From NCBI GenBank assembly GCA_028289405.1, contig JANQPP010000047.1, positions 1 through 64,000 of the forward strand: DNA of 64,000 nucleotides, in the 5' to 3' direction. This stretch comes from Pirellulales bacterium. Its GTDB lineage: Bacteria; Planctomycetota; Planctomycetia; Pirellulales; JANQPP01. Shown one piece after another: positions 35,054-44,619 of this stretch (positions within the stretch are counted from its first letter, which is position 1; every line of letters begins with the position of its first letter). Both the position numbers and the translations under genes were made by a program. The notes below the pieces were generated by a model, which ran no database searches, was not told the DNA's origin, and saw only the letters and a program-made list of their open reading frames with translations.

Positions 35054-36506
35054 AATGCAGCACGGGGCAGGCATCGAACCATTCCCGCTGCTGCTGATGC
35101 ATCCAAGTCGTGGATTCGGAGGGCCCCCATTCTCCTGGAGGATAGACGAGCAACTTCGGGACGTCGATTTCCCGCCATGTGCGCAGGATCGGATCGATGA
35201 TCCCCCAAGACAGCTCTACCTCATCCGCGCGGGCAAACAGGCTGGCATCGCCAGAGAGCGTGTCGTGAAGGAGCCGTTCATATGCCTGCGGCACCGTTCC
35301 CGAGAATTCCCGGTGGTAGCTGAAATCGAGGTCGGTCCAGCGGAGTTGCATGCCTTCGTCGGGGACCTTGGTTTGGAAGTGGAGTTGGATCCCTTCGGCG
35401 GGTTGAACTTGAATCACTAGGCGGTTCGCGCCAGGCGTGCCGCAGGTCGGCTGGCGGAACATCATGTGAGGCGGTTCGCGAAATTGGATCACGATTTGCG
35501 TGGTACGGCAGGACATGGCCTTGCCGCTGCGGAGATAGAAGGGGACGCCCTGCCAACGCCAATTGTCCACACAAAGCCGGACCACGGCGAAAGTAGAGGT
35601 CTGACTGTTGGCGTCCACTCCTGGCTCATCTCGGTAGCCTTCGTATTGGCCGCGCAAGGTTTGATGGGCAATCTGCTCACGGCTTAAGGGGCGGATCGCG
35701 TCCAGGACTTTGACTTTTTCGTTTCGCACGGCATCCGCCTCGAACCGCAGTGGGGCTTCCATCGCGGTGATCATCACAAGCTGTAGCAGATGATTTTGGA
35801 ACATATCGCGGAGGATGCCCGAGGTATCGTAGTAATCGCCCCGGCGTCCCACCTTCACTTCCTCCGCCACGGTAATCTGCACATGGTCGATGTAGGTGCG
35901 GTTCCAGATAGGTTCGAAAATCGCGTTGGCGAAGCGCAGCACCAGCAAATTCTGTACGGTTTCCTTCCCCAGATAATGGTCGATGCGGTACACCTGCCGC
36001 TCTTCAAAGACCTGATGCAGTACTTCATTGAGCCGTTTGGCCGTCTCCAGGTCCGTGCCGAACGGTTTTTCCACGACTAACCGGCGTGGCGCCCCCTGTT
36101 CGCGAGCCAAGCCAGAGGCCCCTAGGGCCTGCACGGCCTGTTCGTAAAACCGGGGAGCCGTCGACAGATAGTAGACCCGTGCTGCCTGCTTTCCGCTCTC
36201 GATCTCCTCCAGAAACGTGCTGAGGTTTCGGAAATCCTCGGCATTGGAGATGTCGCCGGGATGGTAGTAGATGAGTTTCGCGAATTCTTGCCAGATGTCT
36301 CGATCGAACGTCTCGCTGGCAAACTTGGCGGTCGTCTCCGCCAGTGCATCCCGCCAGGCGTCGTGCGAGAATTCGGTACGTGAAAAGCCGACGATGCAGG
36401 TCTTTTCGGGCAGCTTTTTTTTACGGAACAATTCGTATAGCGAGGGGATCAGCTTGCGGCTGGTGAGGTCGCCCGAGGCCCCGAAAATGACAAACGTAGA
36501 TGCCAT
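35052..36506 (-). CDS. zwf: Glucose-6-phosphate 1-dehydrogenase
   Basis: The 484-residue enzyme starts at the ATG at 36506 (AAGGA upstream). It opens with the NADP-binding TFVIFGASGDLTSRKLIPSLYELF, and carries the substrate-site motif RIDHYLGKETVQNLLVLRFANAIFEPIWNRTYIDHVQIT, including the catalytic His of the RIDHYLGK block. It oxidises glucose-6-phosphate to the 6-phosphogluconolactone, the entry step of the oxidative pentose-phosphate pathway, producing NADPH. Length is standard. Its stop codon is formed with the edge of repeat R1, so the protein's last residues (DACPVLH) could have been altered by that insertion. No gnd or pgl gene lies nearby. Confidence 0.96.
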   Translation of the reverse strand: MASTFVIFGASGDLTSRKLIPSLYELFRKKKLPEKTCIVGFSRTEFSHDAWRDALAETTAKFASETFDRDIWQEFAKLIYYHPGDISNAEDFRNLSTFLEEIESGKQAARVYYLSTAPRFYEQAVQALGASGLAREQGAPRRLVVEKPFGTDLETAKRLNEVLHQVFEERQVYRIDHYLGKETVQNLLVLRFANAIFEPIWNRTYIDHVQITVAEEVKVGRRGDYYDTSGILRDMFQNHLLQLVMITAMEAPLRFEADAVRNEKVKVLDAIRPLSREQIAHQTLRGQYEGYRDEPGVDANSQTSTFAVVRLCVDNWRWQGVPFYLRSGKAMSCRTTQIVIQFREPPHMMFRQPTCGTPGANRLVIQVQPAEGIQLHFQTKVPDEGMQLRWTDLDFSYHREFSGTVPQAYERLLHDTLSGDASLFARADEVELSWGIIDPILRTWREIDVPKLLVYPPGEWGPSESTTWMHQQQREWFDACPVLH

Positions 36507-36598
36507 CCGTGTTCCTTCGCGAGGAGGCTGAGCCATGGACTCATCGCTGAATGGCGCCAGGTCGAAGCGGCGGAGATTTTTTTCAGCGAGGAGATCGG

Positions 36599-37111
36599 CT
36601 ATTTCACTTTGTATTCCAACGAAACGATCCCTGACTTATAGATGGTGTGGCCAGTGAGTTCCAGGGCCGCCCGTGGGGCAGGCGTTTCCAAGAGGGGAAT
36701 GCCTTCTCCCAGCAGAGCCGGCATGACCGCGACTTCCACCGTGTCCACGAATCCCGCCCGCAGCAGGCTGCGAAAGAGGGAACCGCCTCCGAAGAGCCAG
36801 ATATCCTTTCCCGGCGAGTTCTTCAAGGACCGCAAGGTATCCTCGTAGTCTTCACCCAGGAGCGTCGCGTCCGGACAGTCGGACGGCTGCATTGTGCGAG
36901 AAAACACATAGGATTTCATGCTGGGCAGCGCGCCTCCTTCCATGCGGGCCACCGCCTGGTAGGTCTTACGTCCCACCAGAACCGCATCGAACTGGGCGAA
37001 GATTTCGCCGAAGTCGATCTCCGGATCCATGATGATCCAGTCCGCCTCGCCATTCGGGCCGGCAATGTAGCCATCCAAGCTGGCCGCCACCGCGTATCGA
37101 ATTCGCCGCAT
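36599..37111 (-). CDS. RibD C-terminal/dihydrofolate-reductase-like protein
   Basis: The 170-residue protein is a single DHFR-fold domain of the RibD/YyaP type: RIRYAVAASLDGYIAGPNGEADWI at the N-terminus, FDAVLVGRKTYQAV, KDIWLFGGGSLFRSLLRAGFVDTVEV with the nucleotide-binding Gly run, and VAVMPALLGEGIPLLE. Related stand-alone proteins are pteridine or flavin-type reductases of undefined substrate, so only the fold is claimed. It is on the minus strand between the five-haem gene and zwf, with no sign of a shared operon. Confidence 0.9.
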   Translation of the reverse strand: MRRIRYAVAASLDGYIAGPNGEADWIIMDPEIDFGEIFAQFDAVLVGRKTYQAVARMEGGALPSMKSYVFSRTMQPSDCPDATLLGEDYEDTLRSLKNSPGKDIWLFGGGSLFRSLLRAGFVDTVEVAVMPALLGEGIPLLETPAPRAALELTGHTIYKSGIVSLEYKVK

Positions 37112-37238
37112 AGGGATTCACTCCTTTCATTGGCCGGGCATGGCTCAACGCACGTTTTCACGAGGAGCCATTGTCTCAAGACGAGCCGCCGAGTTCCATC
37201 GGTGGATGGGAAGAAGTTTTTTTCGAGCGCGTTTCGGT

Positions 37239-37309
37239 TAAGTGTAGCGGCATTTGCCCTGGTTCGACTCGAGAATTTCAGCGTCGGAGACGCTACGCGT
37301 CCGTGCGGC
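37239..37309. repeat. Dispersed intergenic repeat R2, copy 1
   Basis: A 71-bp stretch that matches the reverse complement of 58299-58369 without gaps at 56 of 71 positions by eye. Shared blocks include GTGTAGCGGCATTT and GACGCTAC..GTCCGTGCG, the latter holding a short hairpin. It lies between the DHFR-like start and the end of the five-haem gene. No ORF or known RNA matches. Confidence 0.7.
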
Positions 37310-37314
37310 ACACA

Positions 37315-40300
37315 CTAGCGGGCAGGGATTTTGTGGAGCGTGTAATACGCCTCGGCAGGGAAAAATTGTTTACCGTCCCCGGCCAGGTTTCGTAGCCGGA
37401 ATTCATACACGAAACCGGGGCGCAATTCGGAAAATGTCAGGCGCACTCCTTGGGCGTCTTCATCCACACGCACAGCTCGCGGAGTTTCCGTTCGTCGGTC
37501 GACGTCGTCGCCGCCGTATTTGGGAGTGGAGATTCGCCGAAAAGAAGCGACCGCGTAGTTGTCGAGGTCCTCCGCTTTTTTCACTTCCACGGGTTGAGTG
37601 AAGCGGAGGTGAAAGCCATCAGGGAGAGCATGAATCTCCGCGATGCCAGCCGGTACATTCCCTCGATAGCGGAGCCGCACGACGGAGCCCGTATTCATGC
37701 CGGCACCCCAGCCGCTGTCCCGCATGCTACCCACGTAAAGATCCCCCTTGGGAGAAACGCGGCACACCACCGGGCCTTGCAGGCCGGTCTTCTCGCCGGG
37801 TGATAACGAAAACGGATACACCGCCCCTTGATAGGTCTCTTCCACCTGTTCCAAGCTCATGCGGAACAGCCGACGATTATCGTATTCGCACCCAACTAGA
37901 TGGCCCGTGAATGGGCCAAAGTCCGGCGACAGAGATTTCTGCTTACCGGGATTTGGCGGATCCAAAAAGCAGATGCCATTCACGCTACGTGTCCAAGGAT
38001 GCGGCAGAGCCACGGCGGGCGGCGTCTCCGGAGGGCGAAAGCCGGGAACATTCTCTAGGCGGTTGATGAATCCATATCTTTTGCCAGGTTGAAGATGATT
38101 CAGCTCGTTGAACGGGTTGTAATTCCCCTGATTATCGGTGGCGAACAGATCTCCCTGAGCGTTCCGCGCTAGGCCCATGGGAAACCGCAAGCCGCCGCAA
38201 GATTCCACGATTTGAAAGGGGCGAGGATCTTCTGGCGTCGGCTCACGGGGAACAAGTCGCAACAGCTTGCCACGCAGATGCGCGGCAGCCACGGAGCGGT
38301 CATCTTGCTGACAAGGCAGCGCAAGGTAGTACCCTCCCGCGCCATCCCGGGGAAGCCCCACGGCCCAATCATGGTAGTCGTCCGTGTGTCCCCAGCCGGA
38401 GGCCACGGTTTGCGTGCGGTCCGCCCGGCCATCACCATCCTCGTCCCATAACCGCAACAGGGCATATTTAGTGATCACGTCCACGAAGCCGGGGCCAGCT
38501 TGCAAGCCGTAAGGCGCCGCCAATTCGTCGCTAAATGACTTCAGCGTTTCCTCCAGCCCGTCGCCATCGACGTCCTCGGCGAGCCATACCCGCCCCTTGA
38601 GCGAGGCAATCAGGAGACCACCATTATCACGCCAGGCGAATCCCGTGGGCATGATCCGTGGATCGAGCCCAAGTTGCACGGCCTCAAAACCAGGCACGAT
38701 ATCCGGCAACGATTCTGGCTGCCGAGCCTTCGGCGGGAAACTAGCGACAGTGAATCGGTCGAGCGGCAGCCGCGTGCGAAGCTGTAGTTCCACCGTGCAA
38801 GGATCACTGCCGTCCTCGGTGGGCCAACGAATGCAGGGAACGGATGTATCGAGTTGACCGCTCGACGAAACGGTCTTTACTTCACCCCACGTGTGCGCAT
38901 CGGGCAGCGCGTCTCCTGACTCAATCCACGGCAGTTCCCGTGGCAAACGCAGTTCCATGGTTATGCCCGGCAGCAGACCTTGAATGGACATGCGGCGGGC
39001 GATGCTTGACAGCTCACCGCCCGAGGCGGATTCCACGATCTCTTGTCGGACGTGGAGCCAGACCGGTTCGCCCGGCGATTGAGAATCCTCGAACAGGAGC
39101 CGATGGGTGAAGGCCACACCGCCGGGCACGTGTCCCCAGGAATCGACTTCCGTGAAGAATTGGCCTGGACGCAACGGTTTCAGTGGATTGTTATCCCGCA
39201 TCAAGACAATTTCCGGCTCCTCGATCGGTTTGGAGAGCAGCGAGGTACCGGAAATCTCCCAATGCCATTGTTTGCCTTGCGTGCGTTGGCTAGCGGTGTC
39301 CCCTAGCCACCAGCCGGACCATCTCGCTTCGGCCAGGTCGTACATGAAGTTGTGCCGTTGTGGTAAGCCGATGATGAAGGGTTTGACCCATGTTCGATTA
39401 TCAGCCACTACCACATCCGTCAAGATATAGGCTCGCCTCTCCCCATCCTGCATGTTACGTTGGCGAACCACGCGGACCGGGCGGGCCTGGGGCGGGCGAA
39501 AACCGGGTTCATTCAACACGTGCCAAACTGCCGCGATCTGTTCACCCAGATCGTCGTCGAGCACGCCTGCAATCGGTATCTGCACGGAGGGCATCTCCAT
39601 GCCGGGAACCATCCGCGCCGGATGCCGTACCCAGCGCTCGTACCAAGGGCGACGTACCCGCTGTTCCAAACCGGAGAGATCGGGACCCAAGGCATTCAGG
39701 GCGACGTTATGGGGCTGGACATCTCCCACGGCATGGCAACTCGTGCAGCCAAATCCGTCGGCGGTGACCAGGCGTCGGCCCGCAGCGACGAGGAAATCAT
39801 GGGGCGTCCGTTCCTCGGGGAGAGCCTCTGCGGGCAATGCGTCCCGCGTGTGGAAATACTCCGCCAATTGCCGCGCCTCGTCTTCCGTCATGCGAAACTT
39901 CGGCATTCTCACCTTAAGCCAAGGCCGCCGCCGGGGTGCTTTCCCTTGGACCGCTTGATGTAGCCAGGCAGGGCGCAGCTTGTCTCCGATGCCGGTGAGC
40001 GCCGGCGGAGCCAGAGCCGAAGCGAACGGGGCCAATGCAGGAAGGCGTTCCAGCAATTCCGGCACATGGTCCGAAATTCCGGGCTGCTGGTTCCGGGCGT
40101 GGCAGTTTTGACACTGAAAACGAGCCAGCAACGTCCGAGAGTGAAAGGAGGTATCAAGTGGACTGGAAGCGTCGTCCGCTAAAGATGTTTCCCGCAAATA
40201 GGCCGCCAAGTTTTTGCGATCCTTTTCCGGTAGCCGGTAACCGAGCCGCTTCGCTTTCAGGGCCGGTTCCCCGAGACAATCGGCGGTTTCACCGGAATGG

Positions 40301-41742
40301 CTGGGAAACGCGATGGAGAGCGGTTTACGCAAGCCGTCGGGTGCTTCGTGGCATGCTCCACAGCGGTGTTGCTGGAAAAGCAGTTTTCCCCGAGCCACCC
40401 ATTCTGGATCCCTTGTGGTTTCGTCCACGTCGCTGATGCCTGCCGTGCGGCGCGTAGCCAGGAAGGCAGCCAAAGCCAAGCGTTCTTCGTGGCTCAGTAC
40501 GAAGACAGGCATGCGATGATTGGGATTGAGTTCCGCCGGGTCCCGCAGCCAGCGTTCCAGATATTTGTAGCTTCGCTTGTTCCCAATGGCGGAGAGATCA
40601 CCCCCCGAATGCCAGGAACTGGTGCCGAGCGAATCCAGTTGATGGCAGGCCAGGCAACCCAACGTGTGGAATAGCAATCGTCCTTCGTCGAGCAGTTTCC
40701 GGTCAAACTGTATCTCGATTTCCTGGTGGGAGGCAGGTCTAGATTGCGGCTGATCCCGTGCCGTGAGGTAGGCGGCGAGTGACTCCGCGTCCTCTCGCGT
40801 CAAACCAAAGTAAGGCATGCGGCGAGCGCGAGCCGAGGCATCCGAATTCGATGGGGGAGTTTCTTCCAGCCAATCGGCGATCCACGAGGTGGAAAGATGC
40901 TCACCGGCGGATTTCAAGGAAGGCACGGACGGCGGGGTTTCCATTCCCGCATGGCAGTGCCCGCAGCGCAAGACATCGGCCAGCAAGCGGCCGTTTTCAT
41001 AGGCATTAGAATGAGTGCTGGTTTTCTGGTGAACCAACCACCGGCTATCAATAATTTCACGAGAAAAACTCGGACCGGACCAGGCCAGCCAGCAGCAGGC
41101 CTGGGCATTGGCCTGGCGAAATAAGATTTCCAGTTCGGGCGTGCCGAATTCCCAAACTTGCTCCGGCGTGGAGATCCAGCCCGGTGTTGCGCGCTCCGCT
41201 TGCAGAAGCAACCGACCATCGATCCGCAGTTCCAGGCTGCCCGCGAAGTAGACATGGATGCGATAGGGTCCGGGTTCCACGATCCGCAGCCTGCCCTGCC
41301 ACTCCACTTCGAATGGGCCGGATGGAATTCGCGGATCTGGCCGCTGCTTGCGCCAGTCAAAAGCAACACGCTCATCCAGGCGTTGAGCGGATGCCCCACT
41401 CTCCTCGCGATAATGGGCGATCAAGCCAGGCGACAAAGAAGCTTCCGATGTATCGCCTGACAGGTCGCGCGCGGCAAGGGTTAACAGCAGACTTACCGTG
41501 ACAAAAATGACCAGCGGCACGGTCCGGCAACTCAACCGCCAATAATGGCTTCGTGATAGGAGACTTTCTCTGGCCACGAGCGGTAACTTCCGGGATGGCA
41601 ATTCGTGATAACGGATGGACGGGCGCGGAGTGGCTATCAGGCTTCTCAGGAGAAGTGCCACGAGTGATCTGTACCCTAACACCGGACTTTTCAGGCCGCA
41701 ACCAAACTGCGAAAGAGGACTATTCTGCCGATTTTTCAGCAT
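37315..41742 (-). CDS. Five-haem PVC-type cytochrome c / membrane-bound dehydrogenase
   Basis: The frame spans 1475 codons. An N-terminal membrane segment is at about 74-91, so export is likely; starts at 41742 (ATG) or about 41577 (GTG) are both possible. A PA14-like carbohydrate-binding domain occupies about 103-238. Five CxxCH haem sites follow at about Cys260, 363, 461, 544 and 666; nearby Met-Pro motifs (MPYF, MPVF, MPKF) are candidate distal ligands. A middle beta-rich region and then a C-terminal beta-propeller/PVC-type dehydrogenase-like region (LIASLKGRVWLAEDVDGDGLEE; DLFATDNQGNYNPFNELNHL; GDLYVGSMRDSGWGAG) complete it. Such planctomycete proteins are thought to oxidise sugars and pass electrons to cytochromes. 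The substrate is unknown. Confidence 0.9.
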   Translation of the reverse strand: MLKNRQNSPLSQFGCGLKSPVLGYRSLVALLLRSLIATPRPSIRYHELPSRKLPLVARESLLSRSHYWRLSCRTVPLVIFVTVSLLLTLAARDLSGDTSEASLSPGLIAHYREESGASAQRLDERVAFDWRKQRPDPRIPSGPFEVEWQGRLRIVEPGPYRIHVYFAGSLELRIDGRLLLQAERATPGWISTPEQVWEFGTPELEILFRQANAQACCWLAWSGPSFSREIIDSRWLVHQKTSTHSNAYENGRLLADVLRCGHCHAGMETPPSVPSLKSAGEHLSTSWIADWLEETPPSNSDASARARRMPYFGLTREDAESLAAYLTARDQPQSRPASHQEIEIQFDRKLLDEGRLLFHTLGCLACHQLDSLGTSSWHSGGDLSAIGNKRSYKYLERWLRDPAELNPNHRMPVFVLSHEERLALAAFLATRRTAGISDVDETTRDPEWVARGKLLFQQHRCGACHEAPDGLRKPLSIAFPSHSGETADCLGEPALKAKRLGYRLPEKDRKNLAAYLRETSLADDASSPLDTSFHSRTLLARFQCQNCHARNQQPGISDHVPELLERLPALAPFASALAPPALTGIGDKLRPAWLHQAVQGKAPRRRPWLKVRMPKFRMTEDEARQLAEYFHTRDALPAEALPEERTPHDFLVAAGRRLVTADGFGCTSCHAVGDVQPHNVALNALGPDLSGLEQRVRRPWYERWVRHPARMVPGMEMPSVQIPIAGVLDDDLGEQIAAVWHVLNEPGFRPPQARPVRVVRQRNMQDGERRAYILTDVVVADNRTWVKPFIIGLPQRHNFMYDLAEARWSGWWLGDTASQRTQGKQWHWEISGTSLLSKPIEEPEIVLMRDNNPLKPLRPGQFFTEVDSWGHVPGGVAFTHRLLFEDSQSPGEPVWLHVRQEIVESASGGELSSIARRMSIQGLLPGITMELRLPRELPWIESGDALPDAHTWGEVKTVSSSGQLDTSVPCIRWPTEDGSDPCTVELQLRTRLPLDRFTVASFPPKARQPESLPDIVPGFEAVQLGLDPRIMPTGFAWRDNGGLLIASLKGRVWLAEDVDGDGLEETLKSFSDELAAPYGLQAGPGFVDVITKYALLRLWDEDGDGRADRTQTVASGWGHTDDYHDWAVGLPRDGAGGYYLALPCQQDDRSVAAAHLRGKLLRLVPREPTPEDPRPFQIVESCGGLRFPMGLARNAQGDLFATDNQGNYNPFNELNHLQPGKRYGFINRLENVPGFRPPETPPAVALPHPWTRSVNGICFLDPPNPGKQKSLSPDFGPFTGHLVGCEYDNRRLFRMSLEQVEETYQGAVYPFSLSPGEKTGLQGPVVCRVSPKGDLYVGSMRDSGWGAGMNTGSVVRLRYRGNVPAGIAEIHALPDGFHLRFTQPVEVKKAEDLDNYAVASFRRISTPKYGGDDVDRRTETPRAVRVDEDAQGVRLTFSELRPGFVYEFRLRNLAGDGKQFFPAEAYYTLHKIPAR

Positions 41743-41906
41743 GAATCGCCATTTCTTACGTCCTGGCCCCGGAGTGTAGAGCCGATCCGGCGTGTCCTAT
41801 ACTTCATACGTGTTCTCCGGCGAATTGGCGTCTTCGGACCATGACCTCGAACGCCATCCGGCCTGTCCTCCGCTCCTTTCAGGCGTAACGCGACCCACGA
41901 CCGCCC

Positions 41907-43721
41907 ATGGCAACCATTACCCTCAAAAAACCGGAGGAACGCTCGGAAACGCCGAATATCGATGGAGCCCCACTCCCAGAAGGGGCCCCGCAAGTACAGT
42001 CGGGCAATGCCGCGACGTTCACACCTGAATGGCAGATCTTTTTCGGAGGAGCCATCGTGCTCGCCACGGCGGTGGCGCTCTCTCCCAACAAGGCCGACCC
42101 CGATCTGTGGGGGCATGTGCTCTATGGAAACGAGCTTTTGGAGACGGGCCACTTGCCGCGCACCGCAACGTACACCTACACGGCGGAAGGCTATCGCTGG
42201 ATCAATCATGAAAACCTGAGCGAAATCGCGCTCGCGCTGTTGGAACGGCTGGGCGGCGGAACCGGCCTCTTGGTCTTTAAATGCCTGCTGGGCCTGGGCG
42301 TGCTGGCGCTGGCCTTGCGCCGATCCTGGAAATCCGGTGTCGGTTTCATGGTGCTGGGCGTGACCGCCTTGCTCGTCTCTTTCAACCTGACGTACCACTG
42401 GAGCGTCCGGCCGCAAATTTTTACGTATGCCTATTTCGCGCTGATGATCGCGCTGTTGGACGGCGTCTTCCCGGCGCGAGAGACCAGGGATGGGAATGAA
42501 AAGAAGAACCACGGCCATGCCGTGTTGCCAGACAATGTCCATTGGCTGTGGCTGCTCGTGCCGCTGTTTGCCGTGTGGGCCAACACGCATGGAGGATTCG
42601 TGGCGGGCTACGCGATTTTGGCCGCGTTCCTGTTCCTGAAGCTGGCGGAATTGGCCTGGGAGCGGCGCCGAGAGGCCTGGCCGAGAATTTGCTACCCATT
42701 GGGCGTGCTGGCCGCTTGTGGATTGGCGACGCTGGCCAATCCTTATGGCTGGAAGTTATGGACGTGGCTCTACGGCGCGCTGTCCGTCCCTCGCCCGGAA
42801 GTTTCCGAGTGGGGGGCGTTGCGGCTCGGTGATGAAATCTTCTTGCCCTTCCTGCTGCTCGCCGGGTTCGTGGTTTTTGGGCTGGCCGGCACACGGGAGC
42901 CACGCGATCTCACGCGAATTTGCCTGCTGGGACTGACGGCATGGCAAGCGGTCGAGCACTCCCGGCATATCCCGTTCTTTGCATTGTTGGCGGCTTTCTG
43001 GCTGCCTACGCACGTGGCCTCCGCGGTGAAGCGTTTTCAAACGGAAACCGCACGCCAATCACCAACCTCCCGGAGGGAGGGACGGTGGCTCGCCGCCGGT
43101 TTGGTTGTCGTGTTGGCGCTTCTGGGAGGTCGGCTGGCCTTGCGTCTGCATGCACTCACGGTGGACAAGAGCGAATATCCGGTGACAGCTTTCCGGTTCA
43201 TGGCCAATCACGGCCTGCACGGGAAGATGGTGGTCAGCATGAAGTGGGCGCAGTACGCCTTGGCCGCCTTTGGTGACCGTAGCACGCTGCAATTCGATGG
43301 CCGTTACTACACGTGCTATCCGCCGGAAGTGGTCGACATGCATTTCGACTTTCTCTTGGGAGACGTGCCCGGCATGCGGCACCGCCAAACCGCCGGGCCG
43401 GTCGATCCGACGCGGGTGTTGGAACATGGACTGCCGGACCTGGTGGTGGTGGACCGGCACTGCCCGCACGCGGAATTGACCATGCGGCAACAAGGCGAGG
43501 ATTGGGTGCGGCTCTATCAAGACGGCCTCGCGCAGATTTGGGGCCGGGCTGCCCGGTATGACAATCCCGAAAGTCCGGATTACCTGCCGCCGCGGGAGCG
43601 GCAAATCGGACAAGCGCCGCAAAAAGGCTTCGTTGCTTGGCCCGCTTTGCCCGAAAAAAGAGATGAAGCGGCGTTATCGGCCAGGCATGCCGGCCAAATG
43701 CGTGTCGTGCGAACGCGCTAA
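41907..43721 (+). CDS. Polytopic membrane protein of unknown function
   Basis: The 604-residue protein has about 11 hydrophobic helices after a cytosolic N-terminus (for example FFGGAIVLATAVALSPNKADPDLWGH, GVGFMVLGVTALLVSFNLT, FLPFLLLAGFVVFGLAG) and a soluble C-terminal end. The DPDLWGHVLYGNELLETGHLP segment resembles the first loop of PMT/GT-C-type membrane glycosyltransferases and planctomycete relatives, but I cannot assign an activity. It ends 30 bases before a GT2 gene on the same strand, the usual layout for a polyprenyl-phosphate-sugar pathway. The pair may supply a lipid-linked sugar and use it, which is inferred from context. Confidence 0.72.
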   Translation: MATITLKKPEERSETPNIDGAPLPEGAPQVQSGNAATFTPEWQIFFGGAIVLATAVALSPNKADPDLWGHVLYGNELLETGHLPRTATYTYTAEGYRWINHENLSEIALALLERLGGGTGLLVFKCLLGLGVLALALRRSWKSGVGFMVLGVTALLVSFNLTYHWSVRPQIFTYAYFALMIALLDGVFPARETRDGNEKKNHGHAVLPDNVHWLWLLVPLFAVWANTHGGFVAGYAILAAFLFLKLAELAWERRREAWPRICYPLGVLAACGLATLANPYGWKLWTWLYGALSVPRPEVSEWGALRLGDEIFLPFLLLAGFVVFGLAGTREPRDLTRICLLGLTAWQAVEHSRHIPFFALLAAFWLPTHVASAVKRFQTETARQSPTSRREGRWLAAGLVVVLALLGGRLALRLHALTVDKSEYPVTAFRFMANHGLHGKMVVSMKWAQYALAAFGDRSTLQFDGRYYTCYPPEVVDMHFDFLLGDVPGMRHRQTAGPVDPTRVLEHGLPDLVVVDRHCPHAELTMRQQGEDWVRLYQDGLAQIWGRAARYDNPESPDYLPPRERQIGQAPQKGFVAWPALPEKRDEAALSARHAGQMRVVRTR

Positions 43722-43751
43722 CTCTTCCTGGTTACTCACCCCCGGTACTTC

Positions 43752-44603
43752 ATGGAATCTTCATCGATCGCCACGCGACAAGACGCCGCCCCTGACTCCC
43801 CAATGTCGAACGACCCAGTGTCGAACGACGCGCCATTGAGGGCCCTACAGCGCTTGGAGGTCCTCGTCAACGTGGCGGCGGAGGAGCATCGCCCGCGCCG
43901 CGAGGAGCGGAAGGCGAAATCGCTCGTCTCGGTGGTGATCCCCGTCTACAACGAGCGGGACACCATCCGCGATGTGGTCGAACGAGTGTTGTCGCTGCCG
44001 ATTCCCACGGAAGTGATCGTCGTCGATGATTGCAGCACCGACGGAACGGACGACGTACTGCAAAGGCTTGCGGCGAGCATGCCCCTGGTGGTAATGCGGC
44101 ATCCCATGAACCGTGGCAAGGGGGCGGCGTTAAGGACCGGATTTGGACGGGCATCCGGCGACGTGGTGCTCGTGCAGGATGCCGATTTGGAATATGACCC
44201 CGCCGAAATCCCCAAGTTGATCGAACCGCTGCTGAACGAACAGGCGGAAGTGGTCTATGGGTCCCGGTATTTGGGAGCCACCAGCGACGATCCTTCCCGG
44301 CTGCACCGCTGGGGAAACCGGGTTCTGACCGGTTTCTCGAATTGGTGTACCGGCCAAAACTTGACGGATATGGAGACCTGCTACAAGGCGTTCCGTCGCG
44401 AAGTGCTGGACGAAATCACCATCGAGGAAGACCGCTTCGGGGTCGAACCGGAGCTCACGGCGAAGGTCGCCGCGCGGGGATGTCGAGTTCGGGAGATTCC
44501 GATTTCCTACCAGGGCCGTGGTTACGCCCAGGGGAAAAAAATCGGCCTCCGCGACGCGGTAGCCGCGTTCTATTGCATCCTCAAATATAGCTGGCGAAGC
44601 TAG
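43752..44603 (+). CDS. Glycosyltransferase family 2, polyprenyl-phosphate-sugar synthase-like
   Basis: The 283-residue protein has a GT2 A-fold: SLVSVVIPVYNERDTIRDVV, TEVIVVDDCSTDGTDDVL, GKGAALRTGFGRASGDVVLVQDADLEYDPAEIPKL with the DxD motif DAD, and VVYGSRYLG followed by NLTDMETCYKAFRREVL. The last two are typical of DPM1/polyprenyl-phosphate mannose or glucose synthases. The C-terminal helices (FYCILKYSW) may associate with membrane. The 53 residues before the GT2 start are low-complexity and could indicate a later start. It is downstream of a polytopic membrane protein and is probably cotranscribed with it. Confidence 0.93.
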   Translation: MESSSIATRQDAAPDSPMSNDPVSNDAPLRALQRLEVLVNVAAEEHRPRREERKAKSLVSVVIPVYNERDTIRDVVERVLSLPIPTEVIVVDDCSTDGTDDVLQRLAASMPLVVMRHPMNRGKGAALRTGFGRASGDVVLVQDADLEYDPAEIPKLIEPLLNEQAEVVYGSRYLGATSDDPSRLHRWGNRVLTGFSNWCTGQNLTDMETCYKAFRREVLDEITIEEDRFGVEPELTAKVAARGCRVREIPISYQGRGYAQGKKIGLRDAVAAFYCILKYSWRS

Positions 44604-44619
44604 CCGATCGTCGAACCGG

